NCBI RefSeq assembly: GCF_030816015.1
Contig: NZ_JAUSXN010000001.1
Coordinates: forward strand, 4,464,001-4,528,000
Origin: Pedobacter sp. W3I1
GTDB taxonomy: Bacteria > Bacteroidota > Bacteroidia > Sphingobacteriales > Sphingobacteriaceae
Direction of reading: 5' to 3'
DNA: 64,000 nucleotides
Part shown: piece by piece, positions 1 to 8,384 of the stretch
Position numbering within the stretch: the first letter of the stretch is position 1
Layout: the number at the start of each line of letters is the position of its first letter
Notes under the pieces: model-generated
The model's database searches: none
The model's input: the letters and a program-made list of their open reading frames with translations, nothing else
What the model was told of the DNA's origin: nothing
Position numbers and translations under genes: made by a program

Positions 1-2808
1 GATTAGCGACCCAAAATATACCGGGTTAGCCGGGCCTATATAATTTATATTGCCAGCATTCAAACGTCCTTCTGTTGCAATCGCAGAATAGTTTGTACTT
101 AAAACCCCATTCAGATACCCCTGTGGATTTCCCAATCCATCAAGTGCGCCCCATTTATATGCAGAAATTGAATAAAGCGGCAACCCTACAACCGGAGTAA
201 TTTCGCGGCCACCGCTGAGCAGTTTTGACAAATTATTGTTCGCAGAATAATATTTCACTGTCTTGCTTTTATTCTGGCTGAGATAAAGATCTGTTGACCA
301 TTTAAAATTTCCACCTGAAATATTTCTGCTGTGCAATTCTGCATCAAAACCTCTACCCTCCATATCTGCCACGTTCCGTGTCAGTTCATCAGACCCGCCC
401 CAGGTAGTATAGTCATATAGAAACGACCCATATAGATCTGATCCATGCTTTTTATAGACCGAAAAAGATCCCGTCAAACGCTCCTTTGCAAGGGCGAAAT
501 CAATTTTCAGGTTGTACTGTCCAAGTTCCTCCCACCTAAGTTCCGGGTTATTAATTCCCCTGATCCTTATGAACGGAAGGTTGTTCAATGTATTTGTGCT
601 CGCGACAGCAACGGCCTGTGCTGTTTTTGAAAGGTCAACATTGCCGCTCTTTCCGTAGGTGGCCGAAAGCCTCAAAACCGGAAGCCAGGGGATATCGTAA
701 AAATCTTCCTGTGAAAGTGACCATCCAAGGCCTACTGACCATAAAGGTTTCCATTTATCATTTGTTTCCGCGCCAAAAACATTCGAGCCGTCCCTTCTCA
801 GACTTCCTGAAACCCGGTATTTCCCTTTATAACTATATGATGCATTAGTGTAAAAACTCAAAAACCGATATTGATTACTGGTAAGGCTAAGCGAATTTGG
901 AACTTGCTGATTTGCTCCCGTGATAAAATGTGGGTAAAGCCCCACCAGGTCCACAGGCTGATAAACCAATGGGTCTTCCCGATAACCATACATCGAATTC
1001 CCATTACCAATCGTCTGTCCCTCCCTGGCCTCGGCACCCATTATAGCAGTTATAGAAGAAACCCCTATGTTTTTATTAAAGTTCAACTGCAATCTTCCGG
1101 TAGCGGAATTCACCTCACTGGTACCTGTATTGAGTATTCCTCCCAAAGGAACAATGTACTTAACAACACCGGTGGAACGGTTCAGCTGGCTGAAGGAATT
1201 AATGACATTCCGGGCAAAATAACTCCCCATATCAAAATGCTGGACATTTGTCCCATTCTGCTTTTGCCTTTGGTATCCTGCCTCTAAGTCAAGATCATTT
1301 GTAAAGCGGTATTTCAGCGCAACCGACCCCAGTATTTCCTGCCTTGAAGTCGTAGCAATAGCATGCTTGTAGTCCTCTGTTGGATAACTGTTCCAGTCAA
1401 GCAGCTTTCCATTTCCCAAAGTATCAACGAATGCTGGTCTGTAGGTCTGTGCCCATTTTATTGAATTTCCAGATGCATCCCTTAAAAACTGATAAGGTTG
1501 CCTGCCCGCATAAGTAATAGATCCATAGGAAGGCCTTCCTGATTTTGTAGATGCAAAACTTAAGTTTAAAGACGTTGATAGCCATAGTTTCGGAGTAATT
1601 AAAATATCATTAGAAAACCTTAAATTATATCTTTTTGAAACTGCATAATTCTGGTCGTAAGCATTATCCAGCCCTCCGGTTATTGAGTAAGCATGCTTTG
1701 CTGTACCAGATCTTATATTCAGCCCATACTGCTGGGTAAGCGCATGCGTATAAAACTCATTCAACCAATCCTGTTTAAGATTCCCTGAGCGGAAAGCATC
1801 CAGTTTACTATTAACCTCTGCATCGGAAAGTTTACCATTGCGTCTTGCCAAAAAGAGCTCCACAGCAGGTGAAAGGGCAGCATAACCATTGTTTATCCTG
1901 TTATTGAAAAACCCGTTATCAAAAAGAAACTTTTCTGCCTCAATATTTTCTGAAACAGTCATTTCTGAAAGGGAATTTAAATCAGGCATCGATTTAATCG
2001 TCGCATTTGCATTAAAAGATACATTTAGCGCCTGGTTAAGCTTTGCTTTTTTTGAGGTGATCACAATTACCCCATTTCCTGCGCGCGCGCCCCAGATTGA
2101 TGAAGCTGAGGCATCCTTCAACACAGAAACGCTTTCGATATCGAACGGATTAATATTGTTAATGTCCCCTTCATAAATAAATCCATCCAGCACAATCAAA
2201 GGATCAAGAGGCCCATTGATGGTACCCAACCCACGTATAGAAATCCCGGTTTTATTCTGTGGGTTACTATTGGTTTTCCCGGTATTCAACAGTACGGCTG
2301 AAGTCTGCCCCAAAATACGGTCAAGAACATTTGTTCCTGTCCGCGCTCCCAGCATCCTTTCATCAATGACAGACACCGCTCCATTAATCTCATTTGGTTT
2401 TACACGCTGATAGCCTGTATTTACCTGCACTTCTTCCAGGACCTTAACTTCTGCAACCATACGGATTATCAAAGGACTCTTTAAATCCTCCAGTTTCCTG
2501 AGAATCCGAACAATAGGAAACAATCCTACTTTCGAAAACTTTAATGTATCCGGAAGAAATTTCACCGTACGGGAAAAATTACCGACCGAATCGCTCGTAC
2601 TCGTCCCCCCTGTCTTTGACCTGATATAGATGCCATTTTCTGCTGCATCAGCAACGATAATCTTCCCAGATATCTTAACAGGTACTGTAAGTTTTTCAAA
2701 CCTATTTTCTTGTGCATAAATATCTGAAGGAGAGAAAACAATCAAAAACAATAGCCCAGGAAAAAATAATATTTCCCATCGTAGCCACAAACAGCATATC
2801 ATTTTCAT
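1..2808 (-). CDS. SusC/RagA-type TonB-dependent outer membrane receptor, partial (3' end beyond window)
   Basis: Outer membrane transporter that would import an oligomeric nutrient with a SusD-type lipoprotein. Translation from the ATG at 2806-2808 stays open to the window edge (936 codons; the family is usually about 1000-1100). A signal peptide ends near IYAQE. It is followed by a carboxypeptidase-regulatory-like domain, a short TonB-box-like stretch (VLEEVQV), and a plug domain with GISIRGLGTING and the SusC signature LKDASASSIWGARAGNGV. The remainder is beta-barrel sequence rich in aromatic/Gly/Asn pairs. It starts 1 nt after the tlpA stop, so the two genes are co-transcribed. The partner susD would lie to the left, outside the window. 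The substrate cannot be read from the sequence. Confidence 0.95.
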   Translation of the reverse strand, partial: MKMICCLWLRWEILFFPGLLFLIVFSPSDIYAQENRFEKLTVPVKISGKIIVADAAENGIYIRSKTGGTSTSDSVGNFSRTVKFLPDTLKFSKVGLFPIVRILRKLEDLKSPLIIRMVAEVKVLEEVQVNTGYQRVKPNEINGAVSVIDERMLGARTGTNVLDRILGQTSAVLLNTGKTNSNPQNKTGISIRGLGTINGPLDPLIVLDGFIYEGDINNINPFDIESVSVLKDASASSIWGARAGNGVIVITSKKAKLNQALNVSFNANATIKSMPDLNSLSEMTVSENIEAEKFLFDNGFFNNRINNGYAALSPAVELFLARRNGKLSDAEVNSKLDAFRSGNLKQDWLNEFYTHALTQQYGLNIRSGTAKHAYSITGGLDNAYDQNYAVSKRYNLRFSNDILITPKLWLSTSLNLSFASTKSGRPSYGSITYAGRQPYQFLRDASGNSIKWAQTYRPAFVDTLGNGKLLDWNSYPTEDYKHAIATTSRQEILGSVALKYRFTNDLDLEAGYQRQKQNGTNVQHFDMGSYFARNVINSFSQLNRSTGVVKYIVPLGGILNTGTSEVNSATGRLQLNFNKNIGVSSITAIMGAEAREGQTIGNGNSMYGYREDPLVYQPVDLVGLYPHFITGANQQVPNSLSLTSNQYRFLSFYTNASYSYKGKYRVSGSLRRDGSNVFGAETNDKWKPLWSVGLGWSLSQEDFYDIPWLPVLRLSATYGKSGNVDLSKTAQAVAVASTNTLNNLPFIRIRGINNPELRWEELGQYNLKIDFALAKERLTGSFSVYKKHGSDLYGSFLYDYTTWGGSDELTRNVADMEGRGFDAELHSRNISGGNFKWSTDLYLSQNKSKTVKYYSANNNLSKLLSGGREITPVVGLPLYSISAYKWGALDGLGNPQGYLNGVLSTNYSAIATEGRLNAGNINYIGPANPVYFGSLI

Positions 2809-2809
2809 A

Positions 2810-3370
2810 TTATAAATCCTTTTTGGGTAATGATAATTCCAGGCCAGCAACAAACCTGTCCACATTGATATCTGTAACCTCAATTCCGCGGGTGATTGCT
2901 TTCACCCTTCGATCAGCGCCTATCCAGACGTAATGCGGAAACATCTTGTGCGGAAAGAGCAGCTTCGTAAGCAGATCATTGTATGCTACCGGAAGAGTCA
3001 AAGGCGATCCATCTTTTTCACGGTCTAGCAGGAACTTAGTCAACTTCTCTTCCGTATCTCTTACTGAATCCCCTATCAGAAGCACCTGAAGATTTTTACC
3101 ATACTTCTGTTGAAGTTCTTGCATGTGCGGAAAACCCTTTATACATGCACTGCACCACGTTGCCCAAAAGTCAAGGATAACCGCTTTTCCCTTTAGTGAA
3201 GAAAGTGAAATTGGCTGTTTATTACCGTTTAGGATTTTTTCAAAAACAATTTCGGGAACCTTATCCCCTATTGCTAATGGTTTTATATTTTGAATAGGCA
3301 GGCCTTGTCCATAAGCTTTAAATAAAAGGCATAGCATAGCCACTACGATAAATATTATCGATTTTTTCAT
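2810..3370 (-). CDS. TlpA-like thioredoxin-fold periplasmic protein
   Basis: Secreted thiol-disulfide oxidoreductase of the TlpA/ResA type, 186 aa. An N-terminal signal peptide (MKKSIIFIVVAMLCLLFKAYG) precedes an AhpC/TSA-Redoxin fold. The CxxC active site is WATWCSACIKGF at about residues 70-81, and a PHYVWIGADRRV strand occupies the usual position after the cis-Pro loop. It sits directly upstream of susC, an arrangement common in Bacteroidota uptake loci, where the thioredoxin may help fold the receptor or its lipoprotein partner. The target protein is inferred, not shown. Confidence 0.88.
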   Translation of the reverse strand: MKKSIIFIVVAMLCLLFKAYGQGLPIQNIKPLAIGDKVPEIVFEKILNGNKQPISLSSLKGKAVILDFWATWCSACIKGFPHMQELQQKYGKNLQVLLIGDSVRDTEEKLTKFLLDREKDGSPLTLPVAYNDLLTKLLFPHKMFPHYVWIGADRRVKAITRGIEVTDINVDRFVAGLELSLPKKDL

Positions 3371-3427
3371 AACAGTTTTTAGTTAGTTGATTAATTGGAA
3401 ACCAGGCCTGATTAGAAATCAAACCAA

Positions 3428-3498
3428 TAAAAAACCTACAGGCGGTTAAGAACCAATACCCAATCTATAATAAAATTTAAGCGTTGCCACCTGTAGGT
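3428..3498 (-). terminator. Intrinsic terminator or attenuator upstream of tlpA
   Basis: On the minus strand ACCTACAGG (3498-3490) pairs perfectly with CCTGTAGGT (3442-3434), followed at once by six T residues (3433-3428). The roughly 47-nt loop is unusually long for a plain terminator. It begins about 10 nt after the small ORF's stop and lies about 60 nt before the tlpA start. It may end the small upstream transcript or attenuate the tlpA-susC operon. Confidence 0.65.
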
Positions 3499-3508
3499 AA
3501 AACCAACA

Positions 3509-3673
3509 TCACTCAGGGTTACGGGGTTTCACTGCATACATCCTATCAAATGGACACAGACGTAAAGAAAAGAAAAGGGACGATAGAAAAATAAGGATAC
3601 CTAAGCACACGCCAAACAATCCAAACCCGAAGAATCGGTCAATTAATCGGAATAAAGGATTATCTTTTTTCAT
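3509..3673 (-). CDS. Small single-pass membrane protein, hypothetical
   Basis: A 54-codon ORF starting at the ATG 3673-3671 (MKKDNPLFRL). One hydrophobic helix (GFGLFGVCLGILIFLSSLFF) is flanked by basic residues. An in-frame start at 3736 would give 75 aa but adds a non-hydrophobic extension. It is followed within about 10 nt by a terminator-like hairpin and preceded by a perfect inverted repeat, so this is probably a real short transcription unit ahead of tlpA-susC. No family is recognised. Confidence 0.4.
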   Translation of the reverse strand: MKKDNPLFRLIDRFFGFGLFGVCLGILIFLSSLFFSLRLCPFDRMYAVKPRNPE

Positions 3674-3674
3674 G

Positions 3675-3693
3675 CTCGTATTGGTTATACGAG
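3675..3693 (-). promoter_or_regulatory. Perfect inverted repeat abutting the start codon of the small membrane ORF
   Basis: CTCGTAT (3675-3681) and ATACGAG (3687-3693) form a 7-bp stem with a 5-nt loop, ending 1 nt before the ATG of the 54-codon ORF. It could be an operator or a translation-masking hairpin. The 3737-4024 stretch beyond it is AT-rich and holds no ORF I would defend. Confidence 0.4.
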
Positions 3694-4024
3694 TCTTGAT
3701 GGAATGAGCAGCACCTAATAAATATGGATTCTGCAAACCGTAACTTCATTCAGTTCTCAAGCCTTATGTTGACACGGAATTACAGCAGAACCCATACTTA
3801 TTCAGATATGCGAATATAGCATTTCTAAAAAAGTTATGGGTATATATCTGCTGTCTTGCGTCAACGGCTTGAGATATGAAGTTGCAAGACTCTAATAAAT
3901 ACCTATTAATAATAACTATAAAAATAGGAATAAAATTTACGAAAAGCAAATTTTTATTTATGATTCGTACTTATTGAGGACGGATAAAACAATCTTTTCT
4001 GATTTTAGTATAAATCGAGCATGA

Positions 4025-4345
4025 ATGACAATTTGGAAAGAAAATATTGAATTAGATAAAATGGATCCTGACTTCCTCTCTATCAGATCAATGTTCGTTT
4101 CTGGTTCAATTGCTACGATGTATCAACTAGTGAGTTACAGTCCAACAAAAGTCTCTAAACTTTTGGGTCTAAATTATAGTGCGTATCATTCAAAATTGGT
4201 TAATCCTGGCCAATTTTCAGTTCTTCACATTAATGTCTTAGCCTATGCAATTCAAATAGATCCAAATATTATCCATGATATTATCCAAAATCAGATCGAA
4301 GAGAAAATTCAAGAGAAAATGAAAAAATTTAAAAAGACTAAGTAG
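4025..4345 (+). CDS. Small helical, possibly HTH-type protein
   Basis: 106 aa and hydrophilic. Residues about 45-85 (SPTKVSKLLGLNYSAYHSK, then VLHINVLAYAIQIDPNIIHD) read like a degenerate Cro/CI helix-turn-helix followed by the AxxLxIDPxxL-type helix seen at the end of XRE domains. The C-terminus is a basic, glutamate-rich helix. An internal ATG at 4061 (MDPDFLS) is an alternative start. It is about 100 nt upstream of the LytTR regulator on the same strand. A regulatory role is inferred only. Confidence 0.6.
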   Translation: MTIWKENIELDKMDPDFLSIRSMFVSGSIATMYQLVSYSPTKVSKLLGLNYSAYHSKLVNPGQFSVLHINVLAYAIQIDPNIIHDIIQNQIEEKIQEKMKKFKKTK

Positions 4346-4446
4346 TCTATACATTGAACACCTTATTATCCTTATTATTAACCACTAAACGACTAAAAAA
4401 AATGAAATAATATAATAGACATCTACATCTAATCGTACCAAAGCTT

Positions 4447-5175
4447 ATGAAAAATAAGATAAGATGCGTGATCATCGACGATGAAAAACACGCAGTTTCG
4501 CTACTCACCTCCTACATCGGTTCAATGGCCAACCTCGAGCTGGTCAAAACCTTCAACGATCCTCTTGAAGCCCTTTCAGGGATTACCCCAGAAGATCGGA
4601 TCGACATTATATTCCTTGACATCGAGATGCCAAATCTTTCAGGGCTAGAACTCGCACCAGACCTAAGGTCTAAAGCCAGGGCCATAATCTTTACCAGTGC
4701 ATTCAACAGATCACTTGAAGCATTTGAAGTCAGGGCCAACCATTATCTGCTCAAACCCATAACCCTTCCCAAGTTCACCACCACCGTAATGGGTATTATA
4801 GATAATGAACTGTCTAAATACGAAGATCCGGGAAAAAATATCAAGTTCTTCAAGACCGGAGAAAAGGGAAAGCTCACCCGCATCAAAAAACAGAAAATCA
4901 TATATTTTGAAAGCGCAAAAAACTATGTCAGTATGGTTACTGCGGAAAAATCAGAGTTGGTCTACCTTACCCTAAAGGAAGTAGAAAAAATATTCTGTGA
5001 AGACCTCTTTTACAGGGTACACCGCTCACATGTAGTCAACGCAAAAAAAATCAAGAAAATAGTAGGCAATACGATCAACCTTGGAGAGGGATTCCAGGTC
5101 CAGATGGGAAACTCGTACAAAAAGGGGCTACTCAAATTTTTAGAGGAAAAGACGCTGTTAACCGGCCGGATTTAA
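4447..5175 (+). CDS. LytTR-family response regulator
   Basis: 242-aa two-component regulator. An N-terminal receiver domain has the acidic pair in IIDDEKHA, phosphoacceptor D58 in FLDIEMP and the conserved K103-P104 (LLKPI). A C-terminal LytTR DNA-binding domain follows (IIYFESAKNYVSMVT, then FYRVHRSHVVNAKKI). The cognate kinase gene lies about 250 nt downstream. Together they form a LytS/LytR-like pair of the kind that is abundant in Bacteroidota. The regulon is unknown. Confidence 0.93.
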   Translation: MKNKIRCVIIDDEKHAVSLLTSYIGSMANLELVKTFNDPLEALSGITPEDRIDIIFLDIEMPNLSGLELAPDLRSKARAIIFTSAFNRSLEAFEVRANHYLLKPITLPKFTTTVMGIIDNELSKYEDPGKNIKFFKTGEKGKLTRIKKQKIIYFESAKNYVSMVTAEKSELVYLTLKEVEKIFCEDLFYRVHRSHVVNAKKIKKIVGNTINLGEGFQVQMGNSYKKGLLKFLEEKTLLTGRI

Positions 5176-5325
5176 CTTGTCAGAATGATTAACGGTTCAC
5201 GCCTAGATGCGTCCCGGTAACCGTAATGGTAAGACTGCTCGTTGTCGGATCAGTGCTTAGGGGATTACGGTCCCTAGCCGTGCGGAAGATAAAAACTGTT
5301 TTTTTCTTCAGCCTGTTCTGCTGCT

Positions 5326-5350
5326 GTTTCATAGCTTTTTTTTATGAAAC
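5326..5350. promoter_or_regulatory. Inverted repeat in the regulator-kinase intergenic region
   Basis: GTTTCATA (5326-5333) and TATGAAAC (5343-5350) form an 8-bp stem with a T-rich 9-nt loop between the response regulator and kinase genes. It could be an internal terminator or an operator. The rest of 5176-5423 shows nothing I can assign. Confidence 0.35.
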
Positions 5351-5423
5351 TAGGCGCTGAAAAAAGCCAAAAAGAAGTTATTACACGGGGGATTGTGCAA
5401 GGGTGACCAAATGAATTATAGCC

Positions 5424-6503
5424 GTGATGAAAATTATTTTGAGTTTTATAAAAAGGTATAGGATCCACTTCATCGGGTGGTTGCTTTTTGTCCCTACAGA
5501 GATCCTTATTATCACCGTGGCTACGGGCAAGTTTGGGGATATCGATAGCTACCTTGTACATTACTCTCTCAACATTGCACTTTTTTATTTTTGCGCCCAT
5601 TGGGCCTATCCATGGATATTCGGAAAAAAATTCTGCTGGCTGTGGAAACTTCCGGTCATTGGCGGGCTGACCTTTTTATGCTATCTCGTACTGAACTACT
5701 TCATAGATACGCATATAATCAACGCTCCATCCTGGAAAACGATACAGCAGATCGAAATGGGCTACAGATATGTTTTTGGTGTTCTTTGGCGGTCGCTTAT
5801 GTTTATCGGCAACGCTGGATTTTACTACCTCTTCCTGCAGCATCTCAAAGAAATCCGAGCCAGGGAAGCCGCCGAAAAAGCAAAGTTTGATTTACAGCTC
5901 GCCGAGCGTGAAATGGAAGCAAAGCTCCAGCATTCCCATAACTCCTATTTAAAGGCTCAGATCAACCCACACTTACTATTTAATACACTCAGTTTTATAT
6001 ACGGCGATATCATTGCCACCTCGCCCAGAGCAGCTGAAGCAGTCATCACACTTTCGAACTTGATGCGATACAGCATAGACAGCGAATTCAAAGCAGCAAC
6101 GCTCCCTTTGGGGGAAGAAATCGAACAGGTTAAAAACCTGATCAGCCTCCATCGCAGTCGTTTTGAGCAGGAGCTTTATCTCGAATTTAAAGTCGGAGAC
6201 GGGGTGGAAAAAATCAACTTTATACCACTAGTGCTCATCACTATTGCCGAAAACATATTTAAGCATGGGATTATTTTTGACGCAAATCACCCGGCAATGC
6301 TGCAAATCGAATACGACGGTGAATTCCTGAAAATAACGTCGCGGAATTTGCCAGACAGGAAAAGCCGGCCCATTAGCATGAACAAAGGTCTGGACAATAT
6401 TCGGCAGCGACTAAAAATTGCCTATGGAAAAGATGCCGAAATGGACTGCGTAATAAACCCCGATTTTTTCGAACTGAAGATATTGGTCAGGCTCGGCCCA
6501 TAG
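5424..6503 (+). CDS. LytS-type sensor histidine kinase (His_kinase family)
   Basis: 359 aa. An N-terminal membrane region (about residues 10-150, four hydrophobic segments beginning HFIGWLLFVPTEILIITVAT) leads through a helical linker into the His_kinase domain with the phosphoacceptor motif QINPHLLFNTL (H183). The ATP-binding domain has a weak N-box (ITIAENIFKHG) and a GLDNIRQRL G-box. The lack of a periplasmic sensor domain is normal for this class. It should phosphorylate the LytTR regulator encoded upstream. The stimulus is unknown. Confidence 0.92.
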   Translation: MMKIILSFIKRYRIHFIGWLLFVPTEILIITVATGKFGDIDSYLVHYSLNIALFYFCAHWAYPWIFGKKFCWLWKLPVIGGLTFLCYLVLNYFIDTHIINAPSWKTIQQIEMGYRYVFGVLWRSLMFIGNAGFYYLFLQHLKEIRAREAAEKAKFDLQLAEREMEAKLQHSHNSYLKAQINPHLLFNTLSFIYGDIIATSPRAAEAVITLSNLMRYSIDSEFKAATLPLGEEIEQVKNLISLHRSRFEQELYLEFKVGDGVEKINFIPLVLITIAENIFKHGIIFDANHPAMLQIEYDGEFLKITSRNLPDRKSRPISMNKGLDNIRQRLKIAYGKDAEMDCVINPDFFELKILVRLGP

Positions 6504-6552
6504 CGGCCAAATACTATTTTAATGACCATAACCCTAACTAAAACATCACCAT

Positions 6553-7125
6553 ATGAAAAACAAAACAATAATAACCACCCTTATATTCATATTTTGCTTA
6601 GCCGTGAAATCCCATGGTCAGCTTCCAATGACCAAAACCGTTTTTGGACAGCTTTCAACCGTCGAGGACGGTATGCTTCAGGTGCCCCCAAAGGACAAAT
6701 ACACTAAGGTCGCTGACAGCTTGGACAAGAATCTTCAAAAGGACAAAAATGATACGTTCAGTTTATTTAACCGTTCCCTTATTTATTATGCGTACAACCA
6801 GATGCTCGCCCAGCCATATCAATGCACAAAAGGTACGTTGGAAAACCTGACCAGAGCAAAAACGCAGATAGAAAAAGCAGTCAAAATAGGAATGCAGGAT
6901 TTTAGGGCACGGCAGCTTAGGGCACAGATTTATAGCGAACTATGCTACCGTTTTACGAACGATGAATCCTGGATGTTCAGCAAGGTCCACATGACATCCA
7001 GGAAAGAGTTGTTTGATAACTATAAAGTTCTGGCAAACCGCTATATCGACGAACTGGCCATGCAGGACAAAAATAATGCGTATCAGTACACAAAAAGGAA
7101 AATAAGTTTTACCTATAAACTTTAA
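6553..7125 (+). CDS. Secreted helical (TPR-like) protein, hypothetical
   Basis: 190 aa with a clear signal peptide (MKNKTIITTLIFIFCLAVKSHGQ). The mature part is predominantly helical: DTFSLFNRSLIYYAYNQML, then LTRAKTQIEKAVKIGMQDF and FRARQLRAQIYSELC. This resembles two or three divergent tetratricopeptide-like units. It starts 50 nt after the kinase gene on the same strand and may be a periplasmic accessory of that two-component system. No named family is recognised. Confidence 0.7.
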   Translation: MKNKTIITTLIFIFCLAVKSHGQLPMTKTVFGQLSTVEDGMLQVPPKDKYTKVADSLDKNLQKDKNDTFSLFNRSLIYYAYNQMLAQPYQCTKGTLENLTRAKTQIEKAVKIGMQDFRARQLRAQIYSELCYRFTNDESWMFSKVHMTSRKELFDNYKVLANRYIDELAMQDKNNAYQYTKRKISFTYKL

Positions 7126-7232
7126 GGAACGCATATTTGGATTAAGTCAACTCTGCCTTGCTGAGGCTCGTATGCGAAAAAATTATTTCTTGCATTAAAA
7201 CCGTTTAACCTTTTTTTGCGTATTATTGTTTA

Positions 7233-7317
7233 GTAAGGGGTGAGAGCCTTACATCAACTTTCAGTTGAGAGCGTTAATTTAGATGGGGGTAATCATTAAT
7301 TTGATTATCCCTTTTTT
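7233..7317 (+). ncRNA. Candidate structured small RNA with terminator
   Basis: Three consecutive perfect or near-perfect hairpins fill this space. GTAAGG/CCTTAC is at 7233-7252, TCAACT/AGTTGA with a 3-nt loop is at 7254-7268, and a 10-bp terminator stem followed by six T residues is at 7286-7317. The surrounding 7126-7513 gap has no coding signal. It may be an independent small RNA or a structured 3' UTR of the preceding gene. It matches no riboswitch class I know. Confidence 0.5.
7286..7317 (+). terminator. Rho-independent terminator
   Basis: The stem G7286-A7295 pairs with T7302-C7311 (10 bp with one G-T wobble) around a 6-nt loop TTAATT. It is followed by T7312-T7317. This is the strongest intrinsic terminator on the plus strand in this part of the window. 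It ends the kinase operon or the small RNA. Confidence 0.85.
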
Positions 7318-7513
7318 GCTTCTCACACCCGCAAAATTATACTTTAAACGAAAACACCAAGCTTGCCTTTCATATAAACAGGCATATCCCACCCATTCTG
7401 CTATAAAGTAAAGAAACAATGCAGATTTCTACTGAAAACACCAACATCCCCTCTCCCTTACCATAGTTGAAGTAAGATTTTTAAGTTTCCGGTTTTTTAT
7501 TTATTTTGTTTTT

Positions 7514-7822
7514 ATGGAAATAAATGAGTCAAGTGAATATGCTAAGGCTAGAGCGTTGCTCCTTGCCGAATATTTCAGTCAGCGTGGATGGCTGGTGACT
7601 GCAGGCAAAAACAACTGTATACTGATTTATGTGCAAAATGAAGAGATATACAATTTCACGGAAGACCAATTGATGGAGATAATATGTGAATCTGACTGGC
7701 ATATAGCGGGAACAGGCTTAAAGACCAGCCCGGTTACCTACATGTTTTACTATCGGGGCGAATTTTACAAAAAGTTTGAGGTACTTTCCAGCAGTGAATA
7801 TGATATCTACGATAATGATTGA
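7514..7822 (+). CDS. Hypothetical 102-aa cytoplasmic protein
   Basis: Acidic, no signal peptide, mixed alpha/beta. A start helix (EYAKARALLLAEYFSQRGWLV) is followed by strands (NNCILIYVQNEEIYNF, VTYMFYYRGEFYKKFEVL) and an acidic tail (YDIYDND). It looks like a compact domain with family-typical spacing, but I do not recognise it. It is isolated, with the structured region on its left and a mobile-element operon reading towards it on the right. Confidence 0.6.
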   Translation: MEINESSEYAKARALLLAEYFSQRGWLVTAGKNNCILIYVQNEEIYNFTEDQLMEIICESDWHIAGTGLKTSPVTYMFYYRGEFYKKFEVLSSSEYDIYDND

Positions 7823-7939
7823 ATAGTAGATAACTAAATAAAAAGCTAACAAATCCAGTGAAACCAAATATTTATAGGCTGCATTGACAATTTAGAAACG
7901 CCTAATAGTGGCAGTCGGCTTTTGACCAGGCAATGGTGC

Positions 7940-8066
7940 CGTGGAAAACCGCTGCCGAAAAAACGGGCGGGCGAAGCCCGCCGCCGGACAATTTTTGAAA
8001 ACCTTACATCGGTATCTTCTAAGAACAGAACTGCCGAGGTTCAGAAAAAAACCGCGGTTTTCCACG
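7940..8066. repeat. 13-bp inverted repeat enclosing a GC-rich hairpin at the end of the mobile-element operon
   Basis: CGTGGAAAACCGC (7940-7952) and GCGGTTTTCCACG (8054-8066) are perfect inverted repeats about 100 nt apart. The interval contains the GC-rich hairpin at 7966-7982 and has a base composition unlike the flanks. It lies at the left edge of the mobile-element genes, so it could be an element boundary or a structured 3' UTR. No repeat target or att site could be confirmed. Confidence 0.5.
7958..7982 (-). terminator. Intrinsic terminator of the ssb-DUF932 operon
   Basis: On the minus strand GGCGGGC (7982-7976), loop TTC, GCCCGCC (7972-7966), then CG and six T residues. This is a canonical GC-rich terminator about 135 nt downstream of the last minus-strand gene of the operon (stop at 8118). 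Confidence 0.8.
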
Positions 8067-8117
8067 ATGCCAACCCGTAACATTTGCCATAGGAATGATG
8101 CTTATCAAAATTTGTTC

Positions 8118-8342
8118 TTATTGTTTTATCTCCTTTATTTTTCTAAGCGCTATGCTCTTACTTCTATATAAAGTCTCATAACCATTGTTCCCGATCACAT
8201 CCTTAATAATATTCTCTGCATGGCGTATGCGTACTGCATCTCCTGCCGAAATGCCCATATCTGATAAATTATCGAAATGTGGCAAGGTCTGCGCAATTTC
8301 CAGTAAAGCGCAATAATCTGTATTTTCTGTTAGCCTGCTCAT
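8118..8342 (-). CDS. Small mobile-element protein, hypothetical
   Basis: 74 aa, helical, no signal peptide (MSRLTENTDYCALLEIAQTL, later ISAGDAVRIRHAENIIKDVI). It is last in the minus-strand series ssb, DUF932, this gene, and starts about 40 nt after the DUF932 stop. Small helical proteins in this position occur in Bacteroidota conjugative elements. Function unknown. Confidence 0.6.
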   Translation of the reverse strand: MSRLTENTDYCALLEIAQTLPHFDNLSDMGISAGDAVRIRHAENIIKDVIGNNGYETLYRSKSIALRKIKEIKQ

Positions 8343-8384
8343 AATCTTAAGTTTTATGGGAGCGGCAGCACCGCTCCCGATGAA

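Noticed and set aside
871-1287. 138-codon plus-strand ORF
   Set aside because: Antisense to the susC reading frame, which is continuous and clearly conserved.
3764-3949. 61-codon minus-strand ORF upstream of the small membrane ORF
   Set aside because: AT-rich, no domain, no supporting context.
7233-7317. Known riboswitch (TPP, cobalamin or SAM type)
   Set aside because: No match to the conserved cores of these classes and the unit lies after a gene, not before one.
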